From Synura sp. LO234KE (taxonomy: Eukaryota > Sar > Synurophyceae > Synurales > Mallomonadaceae), in NCBI GenBank assembly GCA_015143735.1, contig VKHC01000423.1, positions 1 to 12,258 of the forward strand: a DNA stretch of 12,258 bases, given 5' to 3'. The translations under genes were made by a program, and so were the position numbers. Of this stretch, positions 1 through 9,027 are shown piece after piece (within the stretch, counting starts at the first letter, position 1; every line of letters starts with the position of its first letter). The notes beneath the pieces were generated by a model. It searched no databases. It saw only the letters and a program-made list of their open reading frames with translations, and was not told where the DNA came from.

Positions 1-3000
1 TCATTCCTAGTAACGTGGCGAAGGCTACTGCTGCGGCTCGTGAGTTTGAAATCAATGAGAATCAACCGAACAGCTTTGCTCAAAGCACCGCAGAATCAGA
101 GGAGATTTCACAAGATAATAATGTGCATATAAAAGAAAGAAGTAAGGATGTCCCGCTTCTGTTGATCTCTCGCCGTTTCAAGCAATATCTCTAATGTGAA
201 ATATATTGGGTTAACGGCCATTGAAACCTATTTCATAATCATAGGCTCTCCCATAGCACCGAGATCGATTTCACTTCAGGAGAAGCAAATAAACGATCCT
301 TCTCTGGATTTAGAAATCTCGCCGCCTGTTGATCCATCTCTCCCGGAAGAGGTGAGGGCAGACAGGGTGGGGTGGGAATGAGATTCGGTAGGGTAGGGTG
401 GGAATGACAGTAACGTGACCGCGGACAGGCCCTCGAGTATATCCCTCGTCATCACTTCTATCTTTTTGCTAACACTTGCCTTCCACCCAGACGAATGAGA
501 GTCAACTGGTATCCTCTCCCAACGTAACGGCTCCTGAATATGGCAGAGGCCGTGACCATGACCCGACTCCTCTCCCCCCACCGACAAAACTGTACCAAGC
601 CGCTCGGTCTCCAGATCCCACCGACGCACTACCTGTTCCCGCACAGATCCCATCTCCTGAGCCCGACCCCATTGGTAAATCGGCGCCTACCCCGGACCCG
701 GTCCCTGTACCTGTTGAGAGCGTCAAGGACAGTGTGGGCGGGGGCGGTGTGACGTTGAAGTTTGAAGAGGACTCCAGTCATGAAGACACACTGGTGGAGG
801 ACCTGGCCAAGACACTTGGCGAGCTGACACGGGGCACAGACCAGGTGAGGATATCGATATAAGGAGTGCCAGTGGAAGTACTCGTTGAACCCGTCCGTGC
901 CTCTTGGCCTGCCAGTCCTTACCCATCGGCACACATTACGAAACTCACCTTTGGTGACATACGAAATCTCTTTGTATCCATATAGCCCACCACGCTACCC
1001 TGACACCTGTCTCATATATGCCGTCACTACGCAGGTACTACGCGAGTACTCCTCCCGCTCGGCAGTGCTCTTGGAGGAGAGTCTGTCTCACTTCCGAGCC
1101 ATACAAGCGATCGAACTCGAGCAGCAGAGGTGACTTGGACCGAGCGCTGTGATATTGTAACGGATAAGACACATGACATCGAGTTGAAATGTGATCCCCC
1201 ACGGGGACCAGTGCACGCACAAGATGCGCCTTCACCGCTGTTTGTTGTTACAGAGAAGAGGCGGCGTTGAGGGAAGCCCGTAGCGCTCTGAAAGGATTTG
1301 AGTCTGAACAGCTCAAGTGAGTGAAACCGTAGGATCATATCCCTATATACCGCTTGATCGCCCTCCTGAACCGTTTCGCTTATCTCGGCCCGTCGACTAT
1401 GTCCCTCCTGTCTTGTGTCCCCGTCCCCGTCCCTGCCGGTGTAACTGTACGTATGCAGGTGTGCGGAGCGGGAGGATTTCGAGAGAGCAGAAGCGCTCAG
1501 TGTTCTCATCGAACAGAAGCAGTTGGAGGTGGAGCGAGGATCGAGACGTGTGGCACAACTACTCTCTGGTGACCACGACCGTATCCTTGTCTATCCCCCT
1601 CTACTATCGTGATGGTGTAACACCCACTCGCCTACGTTACATGTCAGAGTCCTCACGGCACCAGAGCGAACTCTCACAGAAGAAGCTGACCCAGGTTTGT
1701 TCGTCCCCCTTGCATACACCTGCCTCCCTAACCCTAACCCTCACCCTCTCGGACGTGTCGATGTAACTGTCCACCGCTGTCTGTTATAATCTATGTGTGT
1801 CCCGGGCTCAGGGCGATCTTCTGAGCGATGTGCTACAGAAGCTAAAACGGCCGAGTACGGACAGAGTGGTGTCTGTGACGACGGTGAGATCGTAGTCTGA
1901 GGAATAGGTGAAGGTGTAGGTGTAGCGGTCCAGCGCTTATACATGTGTTCTGGGTGTAGGATTATTTATAGTTGCCTGCACGAGTCGATGGTCGTGGTGT
2001 AGCTACAATTGCAACGTGGCAACGCGCAGTAATATTCTGAACGCTTTGGATAGAAATGCACATATGCAAGGTGTACAGTTTAAATAACCCTCACAAAACT
2101 AGACCTGCCTCGTTAGATTGCAAATCACATTCGGTATCGTTTCCTCTGTGGGCTATGTATCAAGCATAGTGGCCTTCTAAATAGTGAACAATGTTGCAGC
2201 GATTCTTAACGAGTCGCGAAGGAGAAGTCGATGCGATTGTACACAGGATACATTTCTATGTCCGTGATATATTTGGACCCGTGGTTAGAAAACACTCCAC
2301 TGTATGCCCCGCCTTATTTTTCTGGCATGACTCAATTATGTACTTCACCTTTATCATGTTCGTGGCTCTAAGCTCGACTTACATACTTACCGCCCTCCAT
2401 CTATTTTTGAAACCGCTGGAGTCCTCATAGATGAGAACTGACAATACTACATTCCCTTCTCCTACCGCATCCCAACCCGCGCCCTCCCCCAGGCCATATC
2501 CGACGCCCGTCGTACCCTTGGGAGTGACAACGAGCGGTTCGAGAAGGAGCGGGAACGGTTGGATATGGAGCTCAGGTGGGTGGGGGTGTTGGCCAACGGA
2601 ACATGATTCGCTTTCCCGCTGTGCTGTTCGTGGTATGTTCTGAGTGAGCGAACAGAGCGCGCTGCGGATATAGAATTGAGTCACGCGTTCGGACATTCTA
2701 GCGCAACTTTGATCCACTGACAGTGACAATCGGCCAGAGTACATTTGGCATGCTTTCTTTTCGAACTGCGATTCATAGTTAGTCTAAGTGCGCGTGACAT
2801 GTCTATGCCCCGTGACCGCATGTCACAGTCACATGGCGAGGGAAGAGAAGGTGCTCGAGGAAGATCTGATGAACACCGAGAATGCCATAAGGTGAACCAT
2901 TTGGGTCTTCCTGCGTGGCCCAACTTTTCAATTTAATTTCTATCCGTTCATACTTCTTATCGACCGTATTCGCAGTTCGCAAACCCAAGAGCTTGAGGCC

Positions 3001-6000
3001 GAGAAGACGGTGGTGGAGAGAAACATCGGTCGGTGAAATGAAAGTTAACCATTCGCGTCTGTTGCACGTAACGGATCACTCTTACACCTGGGTGATGGTT
3101 TTCCTTGACTGTCTCTCCAAATCACGAAATGTGATCGTGATATTCCCTTCTGGAGTGTATCCTATTCTCGCACGTAATTCGCGTGTTCACTGTGTCGCAT
3201 GTTAGATGCCCTAACTCGAGAGATAAAAGAGCTTGAAGAAATCTTAGCGCAAAAGGTGAACACATGGGAAAGTATATACCTACAACAATAGGCCACCTCG
3301 CTCTAACGCCGCCAGTAACCTGCTATTCAGCACATATGGTTACAGTGTCCTAGTTAATATCATCGAGTATCTAACCCCATTCAAGTCGAGTTCAAATACA
3401 AAGCCCCAAGTTGACACGTCAGAATGTAACGGTTAATTCACATTACACCCGTGTCTTGTCACAGCACCAGGACTTGGACCGGTCGGATGAGATACTGGGC
3501 GCTGTTTGCACCAAGTGAGTATAGGAGGGAGGGGGGAACTGTCACATGCTGTAGGCCATAGGTGTTCTCCTGTACGTTTATTTTTAAATTTCTGATTAAC
3601 TTATCTCCTGTACGTGGCACTTCGATCCACGCGGGGAGTTACATACGCTGAAGAATGATTGAAGGGTTCGCTTTGGCTCGCATTACTTCTGAAATGGGAA
3701 GGATTTTCATCGGTTGAACTGTCTCCTGTCCCCCTCCCCTTTGTCTGTCCCTTCGTCCGTCCCTTTCTCTTCTCATTCAGAATCAGCTCCGTCCGATCTA
3801 AGTACAGTAGGCAGTTGACTCGCGTCCGCCAACGGTAGGTTTAGAACTACATACAGTGCGAAAATTATACGTACTGGTGATTTCCTTCTCGTTCCTTCCT
3901 GTCCGTGGTTGGCAGTCAAGAGGCGTTAGCGTTATCTCGAGCGGAATGCCGGTAAGTTGACATCTATCTCGATCATTTTATTGGGCGGCCCGTAGAGGCA
4001 TAGGATTCTCATCCTCGTCGGCCCGATCGGCATTCGACTGATGATTCAGAGAGGAATTGGAATCGCTGAAGAGAGACAGCGAGCGGCAAGCAGAGCGCTC
4101 GAACCGTATCGGTAAATACATTTGTGTTCAGGTCTCATCGGTGACCGTGGGAAAGCGAGGGATTTCAAAGCACGTTGTGGCCCATGGACACACCTCTGTA
4201 CCTTTCACCTCCTCTTGATGTGTCCCATCGCAGAGAGCCTGAGCTTAGAGTTCACCAGTTGGAGCGAATCCGTTACCAGGGAAGTGGAGTTGGGTGTGAT
4301 CGGGCTCTCTGCAGTGACCTCGTGTAGCGCAAGCCTGCTCAGTGACAATCTTAAGGTTACACTCGCCTCTGCTCCTCCTATTATTGCATAGCCGGAGTTA
4401 TATATACATTAGTTTTCGCTTCTATGTCGCCTACTTTACCTCCCTAAACCATCAAGTCGAATTTCCAAATTACTCCTGCTATTCGGCGCTCATATTTCGA
4501 CACTAACTGGTCGTTTTGTCCGTTCTGTGCCGTATGTCACTGAGAACCCAATACCTACTTCAGACTAGTCCTAAGTGCTTCCTTTAATCTGCCCTCCAAA
4601 CAGGCGGAACACAAGCTAACAGAAATAAGAATATCGGTGCTGCAAGAGGAGCTAGAAGGAGTCACCGGCTCATTGGAGATGCTGTTCTCACGCGTCTCTA
4701 TGACCGAAAAAGATATTCACGAACTCCACGAGAAATCCGAGTGAGGCCTTGATGACATATTTGATTCGCATGGTGGTGGATCGACTCATCTATGAATTGT
4801 TATCGTGGCAGATCTCTCGTAACGTCTTTGGCTAACTTGGAGACAGCTAAGAAGGGACATGCTGCTGCTAGGTAATTCTACGTATTCGCTTCCTTCGATT
4901 GTAGCCTGAGTATACGATTGTATATCGCCGCCGTATTTGCATTTGTGGGATATATTTAGGCGATTTAAGGAGGCTGCAGTAGCTACCAAAGACATCAAAA
5001 GTACCCAGACCGCTATGTAAGAATTGCTCCAGGATCACTTTGTGTCTACTGTACTAATATCGATCGCCCAATATCTGTTTACTGCTCACTTCACCATCCC
5101 AGACAAGAGCTAAACAAGCAAGTTGCAGACTTGGAAAGTTCTTTAAGAGCCATCCAGGTGCCCATGTACTTAAAGAAGATCTTATACCTTGAAAGTCTAC
5201 TGCTGCTCTTGTTTTGAAGGCCGAAGAAATCCCACCGCTTCGTGCCACGGAGGAAACGATTTTAGCCCGACTGGCGCGGGAGAGGGCGATCCTAGCAGAG
5301 ATTACACGATCGTCCGCTATCATCCGGCGGCGAAAACTCAAAGAATGGAGCAATGTCTTGCGAGAAAAATCCGACGGTTATATGTCCGTTATAGCAGAAG
5401 CGGTACTCCGTGTCTTGAATGCGGAACATCAGGTTCTTTAGCCCTTATCCTTCTTTCAACAGTTGCTATCTGTTGATAAATCTCAACTTTTTTACTTACA
5501 GCAAACGGAGTTCGCAGGGGTGGACGAGGCTGAGGATGAGAATATTCCACCTGTGAATGTTGCAGTAAGGGAGGAGCGCACCTCCGGGGAGGATACCGTC
5601 CCCGCTCCCGCCCTCCCGCCAGAGGTGGATGTGATCGTGGATATTGACGAGGGAGGGATAGATGCCCCGGATGACGTTGTCTCGATGGAGGAGAGGGCGA
5701 GGCTGCAAGAGGCGGAGAGTCTACAGCAGTTGGCGGAGGTGCGTGATTTCTTCTCTTAGCATTCTTGTTTCCAGTTAGTATCCTATTCCACGTCCCTTAT
5801 ATTGACTTAAACCCAACAGACCCATTATGAGCTCCTAGATCGATTAGAACGAGAGTTACAGGTATGGCAACGGTACCGTGTCATAGCACTGCTTACTCGC
5901 GTTTTGACTTGTTATGCGTTGGATGGCTACAGGAAGCTGTGGACCAGGAGGATTTCGACACTGTCAGTAACATCATTTAAGAACTTCCTTATTTTAATGC

Positions 6001-6146
6001 GTCCACTAATATGACGTGTAGGCGGCCGAGTTGGACCAGAATATCGAGCGGGTTAAGGACGAGTTAACAAAGGTGGGCTCTCGAGTCCATCCAATCCAAG
6101 AACGTCACTTACTTCACCTCAACAGATACTCACTCGATTGGCGTGA
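1..6146 (+). CDS. Multi-exon coiled-coil protein with UVR-like motif, 5' partial
   Basis: I do not recognise the family. Phase-consistent GT-AG exons: <1-141, 245-351, 491-844, 1035-1129, 1254-1316, 1459-1568, 1648-1694, 1812-1883, 2493-2575, 2829-2891, 2976-3028, 3206-3255, 3465-3514, 3781-3834, 3916-3951, 4050-4111, 4234-4283 (ambiguous), 4604-4740, 4812-4871, 4960-5016, 5103-5157, 5220-5432, 5502-5738, 5820-5861, 5933-5962, 6022-6072, 6126-6146 (TGA stop). They join into about 796 residues. Residues 1-185 are hydrophilic and proline-rich. Residues about 186-660 are Glu/Lys/Arg/Gln/Leu-rich with coiled-coil character. A UVR-like segment (CAEREDFERAEAL) lies near 254-266, a basic patch (RRRK) near 635, an acidic Pro/Asp linker near 685-720, and a final helical stretch from about 728. 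There is no signal peptide or membrane segment in the visible part. A cytoskeletal, centrosomal or scaffold role is only a guess from the coiled coil. The first exon may begin at 11, because an acceptor-like TTCCTAG ends at 10. Confidence 0.82.
365..407 (+). repeat. Intronic G-run cluster with duplicated GGGTGGGAATGA
   Basis: Directly downstream of the donor at 352, the intron carries six runs of three or more G in 38 bases. It includes an exact 12-base direct repeat, GGGTGGGAATGA, at 370-381 and 396-407. G-triplet clusters near a 5' splice site are known intronic splicing enhancers in animals, and the runs could in principle form a G-quadruplex. Both roles are inferences. Confidence 0.6.
491..844 (+). 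other. Proline-rich disordered exon of the coiled-coil gene
   Basis: This is the longest exon of the gene (118 codons, phase 0 at both ends). It is bounded by an acceptor ending CCACCCAG at 490 and the donor GTGAGG at 845. The N-terminal three quarters repeat proline/acid motifs such as PTPLPPPT, SPDPTDALPVP, SPEPDP and TPDPVPVP, which suggests an extended disordered linker that might bind SH3 or WW domains. The last 30 residues turn Glu/Leu-rich (DTLVEDLAKTLGELTRG) and mark the start of the coiled coil. The binding role is inferred from composition only. Confidence 0.75.
1459..1568 (+). other. Exon encoding a UVR-like helical hairpin motif
   Basis: The exon enters in phase 2, completing a Lys codon, and leaves in phase 1 at donor GTGACC. 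Its translation begins CAEREDFERAEALSVLIEQK. The spacing of Glu-Asp-Phe-Glu, Ala-Glu-Ala-Leu and the following Ile resembles the UVR motif first described in UvrB/UvrC and also found in unrelated eukaryotic coiled-coil proteins. The motif is short and degenerate, so it supports a protein-interaction helical hairpin and says nothing about DNA repair. Confidence 0.45.
1726..1747 (+). repeat. Short telomere-like CCCTAA repeat in an intron
   Basis: Two perfect CCCTAA hexamers (1726-1737) are followed by a CCCTCA variant (1738-1743) inside the intron 1695-1811. CCCTAA is the complement of the TTAGGG telomere repeat common to animals and many protists. Two and a half units in a pyrimidine-rich intron can easily arise by chance and may simply serve as part of the pyrimidine-rich splice region. 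Confidence 0.5.
1884..2492 (+). other. Longest intron or unresolved interval of the coiled-coil gene
   Basis: The exons on either side (ending 1883, starting 2493) are both phase 0, so they can join directly and leave a 609 bp intron, the longest in this gene. One optional exon would also keep the frame: 2204-2242, after an acceptor-like TTGCAG and before GTACAC, encoding RFLTSREGEVDAI. Its splice sites are weak. The same frame is open from an ATG at 2191 to a TAG at 2428-2430 (79 codons) and contains a hydrophobic stretch near residues 49-73. I see nothing that proves this is translated. The 5' part holds GGTGTAG-type short repeats. Confidence 0.5.
2576..2828 (+). other. Intron with a possible unspliced or alternative exon
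   Basis: Exons 2493-2575 (exit phase 2) and 2829-2891 (entry phase 2) join directly without a frame break. Inside the intron, 2644-2685 reads as SERTERAADIELSHA in the right entry phase and with coiled-coil composition. However, its acceptor (TTCTGAG) and donor (GTTCGG) are poor. It could be an alternatively used exon, a decayed exon or chance. The rest of the interval shows no further coding signal. Confidence 0.3.
3515..3780 (+). other. Intron with a strong polypyrimidine tract
   Basis: The intron is flanked by a near-consensus donor GTGAGT at 3515 and an acceptor TTCTCATTCAG ending at 3780. From about 3721 the 3' end is a long run of C and T, a textbook polypyrimidine tract. A 12-base direct repeat (TCTCCTGTACGT) occurs near 3567 and 3605. 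I see no other element in this interval. Confidence 0.6.
4234..4288 (+). other. Exon with two competing frames and tandem acceptor
   Basis: The upstream exon ends in phase 1 (4111) and the downstream exon starts in phase 0 (4604). Two solutions fit. With the acceptor at CGCAG (4233) and donor GTGGAG at 4284, the exon reads ESLSLEFTSWSESVTRE. With the acceptor two bases later at CAGAG (4235) and donor GTTGGG at 4289, it reads EPELRVHQLERIRYQGSG. The second looks more like a coiled coil, while the first has better splice sites. The following 320 bp before 4604 (short of the alternative ends) is intron with no other coding signal that I can see. Confidence 0.5.
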
Positions 6147-6557
6147 CGTAGCATTTAGTAGTCTCACATTCCAATATGAGTTTCTCCAGCCGAATGGGCG
6201 CCACGACGATGATTATTTAAGCTCCTACACTACAACCAAGATCGTCAATACCATTGTTTCTAACCAAATTTCATTCAATTAGTTTTACTCTGCTGACCTG
6301 TAGTATCCCGTGGCGAAGTATTAGATACCTTTGAAGATTGTAAATCAGCACCGTATACGACACAGTAGATTGTTGGATTAATGCACCAGTACTCCTAGTA
6401 AGAATGTTCTACCCCCACTCACCATCCTCCTCTACCACCACGCATTCCATATCGCCAGCCTCCAGGCCAGCAGACGCTATTCACGCACTACCGCTCGTCA
6501 CTCTAATTGGCGGGAGGAGTAAGAACTACAAACACACGAACTTTACTTGCTCATCTG

Positions 6558-6740
6558 CTGGTTCTTGTTCCCAAGAAGTCAAGTATAGGGAAAAACCAAA
6601 GCACCAACACCAGCAGGAGGAGGTTAAAATAAATTTTTTTGGTACACAGAGGTTAGGAAAATACCACGAATACGTGATACGTATTGTAAGTAGCAGTCAA
6701 ACGATTTCTTTCACCCAGGCGCCGTCTGGTTCTTGTTCCC
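6558..6740 (+). repeat. 15-base direct repeat pair
   Basis: CTGGTTCTTGTTCCC occurs exactly at 6558-6572 and again at 6726-6740, with no matching flanks. Both copies fall in the same frame of the unassigned 6404-6772 reading frame and encode the residues GSCS in each case. This may be a small local duplication. Confidence 0.5.
6628..6633 (+). terminator. Candidate poly(A) signal AATAAA for the coiled-coil gene
   Basis: An exact AATAAA lies about 480 bases after the TGA at 6144-6146 and is followed by a T-rich run (TTTTTTTGG). Further AATAAA hexamers at 6901-6906 and 7216-7221 are alternatives on the same strand. Confidence 0.4.
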
Positions 6741-7165
6741 CCGGTTGTGGTATTGGAATTAAGAAATACTAGCTAAAGTTTGATACCCACCAACCTAGTA
6801 TCACGGTGAAGAAGAAGAGGTACTACCACCAGGTATTAATTGCAGTACGCTTAATCAATATCTAGTAGTAATAGCGTCCTCGTCAGAAGCGGAGACGAAA
6901 AATAAACCTTCTCGAGTCGATTGAATACCGCTATAAATTTTCACTTAAAATCCTACGGCAATAGACCGTAGAAGGGGCTGCCGAAAATCCAGTAGTTATT
7001 TATTAGAGAAATGAAAGGAATGTAAGTCAGACGGGGAGTCTAGACAGCACCATTACACCACTAACCGTAAATTCGGCTCAGATGTAAACGGTCCGTAGTC
7101 AAGTACTGGTGATCCCTGACTCTCAGTTGTAATTAGACCGATACGCGCTTTACCAAGGAAATATA

Positions 7166-7171
7166 TTTATT
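7166..7171 (-). terminator. Candidate poly(A) signal for the ubiquitin-like gene
   Basis: TTTATT on the + strand reads AATAAA on the - strand, about 330 bases past the TAG stop of the ubiquitin-like gene. A second - strand copy at 6999-7004 is an alternative. Confidence 0.4.
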
Positions 7172-7501
7172 TAGCATAATCATTTGCAATTTCACCGCGA
7201 AGCCAGACCCATGAGAATAAAATATAGTCAATTGTACAGCAACGCTCGCTACCATTCATGTAAAGAGGCTTTCTGTTGAAGGGCCCTACACACCAGGTCT
7301 ACAATCAATCCATGCAACGAACTTCAATAGAAGAAGTACATATCGCAGTAGGGTGCGTCTACAACAATTTGAGTACGAGGAGAAGTAACGGGTATCATCT
7401 GTACAGTCAGGGTACAACTGGTGTGAGCGGAGAGTACAGAACCGATTTATACTCGTCCTTGATCTTTGCTGATCCTCGATGGAGCGAACGGCGATTGGTG
7501 T

Positions 7502-8665
7502 CTACATCCAATCCTGATCCATTCCCATAAGCCACGCGGCAATGTTCTTAACAAACTTCGCCGTACCCGCATCGTCCCAATTGCAAAAGAGTCTGGTGAA
7601 ACCGACATCGATGGCGATTCGGCCGCAGCCATTGAAATTGTCATCACACACACCGAGCGCAGGCTGCCCCTCCGAGCTGTACATGATATACTTCAATCGC
7701 GGATTGCCTCCTCGAAATCGAGCTATGGTGCAGCCCTCGTACAACTTCTGAATTCCAGTAAATATTTGGTGACTAGAGAATCCAGAATGAGGAGAATTGC
7801 TTTTGTTCTCGCACTGATAATTGACATATTGGCATGCATAATAATTTTCGGCAAGGGACACTCCAGGAAGAACAGCTGATATCACAGCATTCACAGCTAT
7901 ATTATATGGGTCATTTTCGCCCCACAGATACAGCGCTCCGCCTCGTTGATGGTAGCTTTTAATGATTTGTATATGATCGGGGGTAAGCATATCTCGATTC
8001 GTTGATGTAATCCACAATTGGCTAGCTGTTTCTAATGTTTTTTTAAGCTCTCCTGTTGATGGTACAGTACCCTCCCAGAGTTTGACTTGAAATCCCATCT
8101 CTGTCAACGCCTTCTCCGCATGAGGGAATACTTTAACCCCACCTTCCTCAGGATATAAACAAAGTACGGTTACATTCAGTCCAACAAAGCCACCATTGAG
8201 TCCCAAGTCACTTTCGCTTCCGGTAGAATTTCCATGTGCATCCACACCGAGTTCACCAATCGTACAAGCTCCCGCGTACTTCGATATCGAGATAATTGCT
8301 TGCAATCTGCAACCAAATTTTACACCGCATTCCAGTAAAGTTTGTAATCGATAGCCTTGATCAGTACGTGATTTAACTCTCAATTCGTTACCAGAGTATA
8401 TTAGGCGAAACGATTTTGGGTCACGCTTCAACTTTTCTCCGAGAAAAAATTTAACATCCTTGACGGTAGAATTTAAATTAATAGGGACTTGAAATGGGGG
8501 AGAAACTAGCATATTGACGATAACGAACGCATCTATGTCTGAGTTTTGATTTATGAGTTTTCCTGAAAGGTGGAGGCCCTCGATGTCCAGAACAAGTGAA
8601 CGAAAAGTTTGCTCATTCAACGCCCCTTCATTCATCGCTTCTGTTATCAAAGCTTTCTCCTCCAT
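7502..8665 (-). CDS. Ubiquitin-like domain plus GATase/ThuA-like domain protein
   Basis: This is a single open frame with no intron, 387 residues from the chosen Met at 8665. An upstream in-frame ATG pair at 8707 would add 14 residues, but its context is weak, while the 8665 ATG has G at -3 and G at +4. Numbering from 8707, residues about 61-140 form a ubiquitin-like fold: a beta hairpin (FVIVNMLVSPPFQVPINL), a helix (TVKDVKFFLGEKL), the RLIYSGNEL strand-turn and a final strand ending LQAIIS. There is no terminal Gly-Gly, so it is probably a built-in Ubl and not a conjugated modifier. Residues about 176-395 resemble class I glutamine amidotransferase/ThuA-like domains: VTVLCLY, GGALYLWGENDPY, HQIFTGIQKLYEG, GRIAIDVGFTRLFCNWD and a last helix ending AAWL. 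From general familiarity, similar C-terminal blocks occur in eukaryotic VWA-containing proteins. No Gly-x-Cys-x-Gly nucleophile elbow is visible, so amidotransferase activity is doubtful. It is divergent from the gene starting at 9028. Confidence 0.85.
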   Translation of the reverse strand: MEEKALITEAMNEGALNEQTFRSLVLDIEGLHLSGKLINQNSDIDAFVIVNMLVSPPFQVPINLNSTVKDVKFFLGEKLKRDPKSFRLIYSGNELRVKSRTDQGYRLQTLLECGVKFGCRLQAIISISKYAGACTIGELGVDAHGNSTGSESDLGLNGGFVGLNVTVLCLYPEEGGVKVFPHAEKALTEMGFQVKLWEGTVPSTGELKKTLETASQLWITSTNRDMLTPDHIQIIKSYHQRGGALYLWGENDPYNIAVNAVISAVLPGVSLAENYYACQYVNYQCENKSNSPHSGFSSHQIFTGIQKLYEGCTIARFRGGNPRLKYIMYSSEGQPALGVCDDNFNGCGRIAIDVGFTRLFCNWDDAGTAKFVKNIAAWLMGMDQDWM

Positions 8666-9027
8666 CTCTAAGCACTTAAAGAATATATAATGACGATTAA
8701 TCATCAAAACAGAGGTTATAGTTTATAGTTTCAATAGTTACTAACTTTGAGACAAACGAACACAAGTTGGCCATTAGGAAGTTCTTCGAATCTACACCTT
8801 GCTGCCTTTGCATATCTTACGGAAGGAAACTCCTTGATTTTCTTTAAAATAAGGCAACGTCTACAGCGCATCCTTGGTCATTTAATGAAACCAAGTCGAA
8901 ATAGCCTTGTAATGATCGTGTAGGATCTTAGGCAGATCGTTTGTATGTTCGGTCTTACATTGCGGATTATTTGTGGTAAGTGTATCGATAGTAAGAATAA
9001 ACATTAAGCCATTTTGATCTATACCTC
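8666..9027. promoter_or_regulatory. Shared divergent promoter region
   Basis: Only 320 to 362 bp separate the starts of the - strand ubiquitin-like gene and the + strand large gene, so their core promoters must lie here. On the - strand a TATAAA sits at 8727-8722, about 57 bases upstream of the 8665 ATG. It lies within a tandem heptamer (TTATAGT at 8716-8722 and 8723-8729 on the + strand). I found no equally clear TATA element for the + gene. An in-frame TAA at 8998-9000 precedes its ATG. Co-regulation is inferred from the layout. Confidence 0.5.

Larger units (their letters stand above)
6147..7501. other. Convergent intergenic region (3' UTRs), no clear gene
   Basis: This 1.35 kb gap separates the stop of the + strand coiled-coil gene from the stop of the - strand ubiquitin-like gene. 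An ATG-initiated + frame of 122 codons (6404-6772) is rich in Ser, Thr, Pro, Gln and Lys, has no domain I recognise and no intron signals tying it to a neighbour. I treat it as a chance frame or 3' UTR. The two terminators must fall between about 6600 and 7200. No tRNA, transposase or reverse transcriptase signature is visible. Confidence 0.6.

Noticed and set aside
3-194. Unspliced end of a protein at the TAA at 192-194, making the first block a separate gene
   Set aside because: A strong donor GTAAGG at 142 joins in frame (phase 1) to an exon at 245-351 that continues the same hydrophilic composition. Read-through is a weaker explanation.
1027-1509. Minus-strand open frame of 160 codons
   Set aside because: It overlaps three + strand exons whose phases agree and whose products read as coiled coil. 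The antisense frame has no domain character.
3029-3039. Donor GTGAAA at 3033 for the exon starting at 2976
   Set aside because: It would exit in phase 2 and hit a stop in the next exon. GTCGGT at 3029 exits in phase 1 and joins cleanly into ALTREIKELEEIL.
6022-6282. Read-through of the last coiled-coil exon to the TAG at 6280-6282
   Set aside because: The donor GTGGGC at 6073 and the acceptor CCTCAACAG at 6125 give a 53-bp intron and a short terminal exon with a TGA at 6144. The read-through tail loses coiled-coil composition. The choice is moderate, not certain.
6385-7113. 10-base inverted repeat (CACCAGTACT and AGTACTGGTG) as ends of a small transposon
   Set aside because: The match does not extend beyond 10 bases, there is no target-site duplication, and one such pair is expected by chance over this distance.
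8708-9027. Interferon-response-like elements in the divergent promoter
   Set aside because: AGTTTC and GAAACC half-sites occur singly, with wrong spacing for a composite site, so no regulatory claim is justified.
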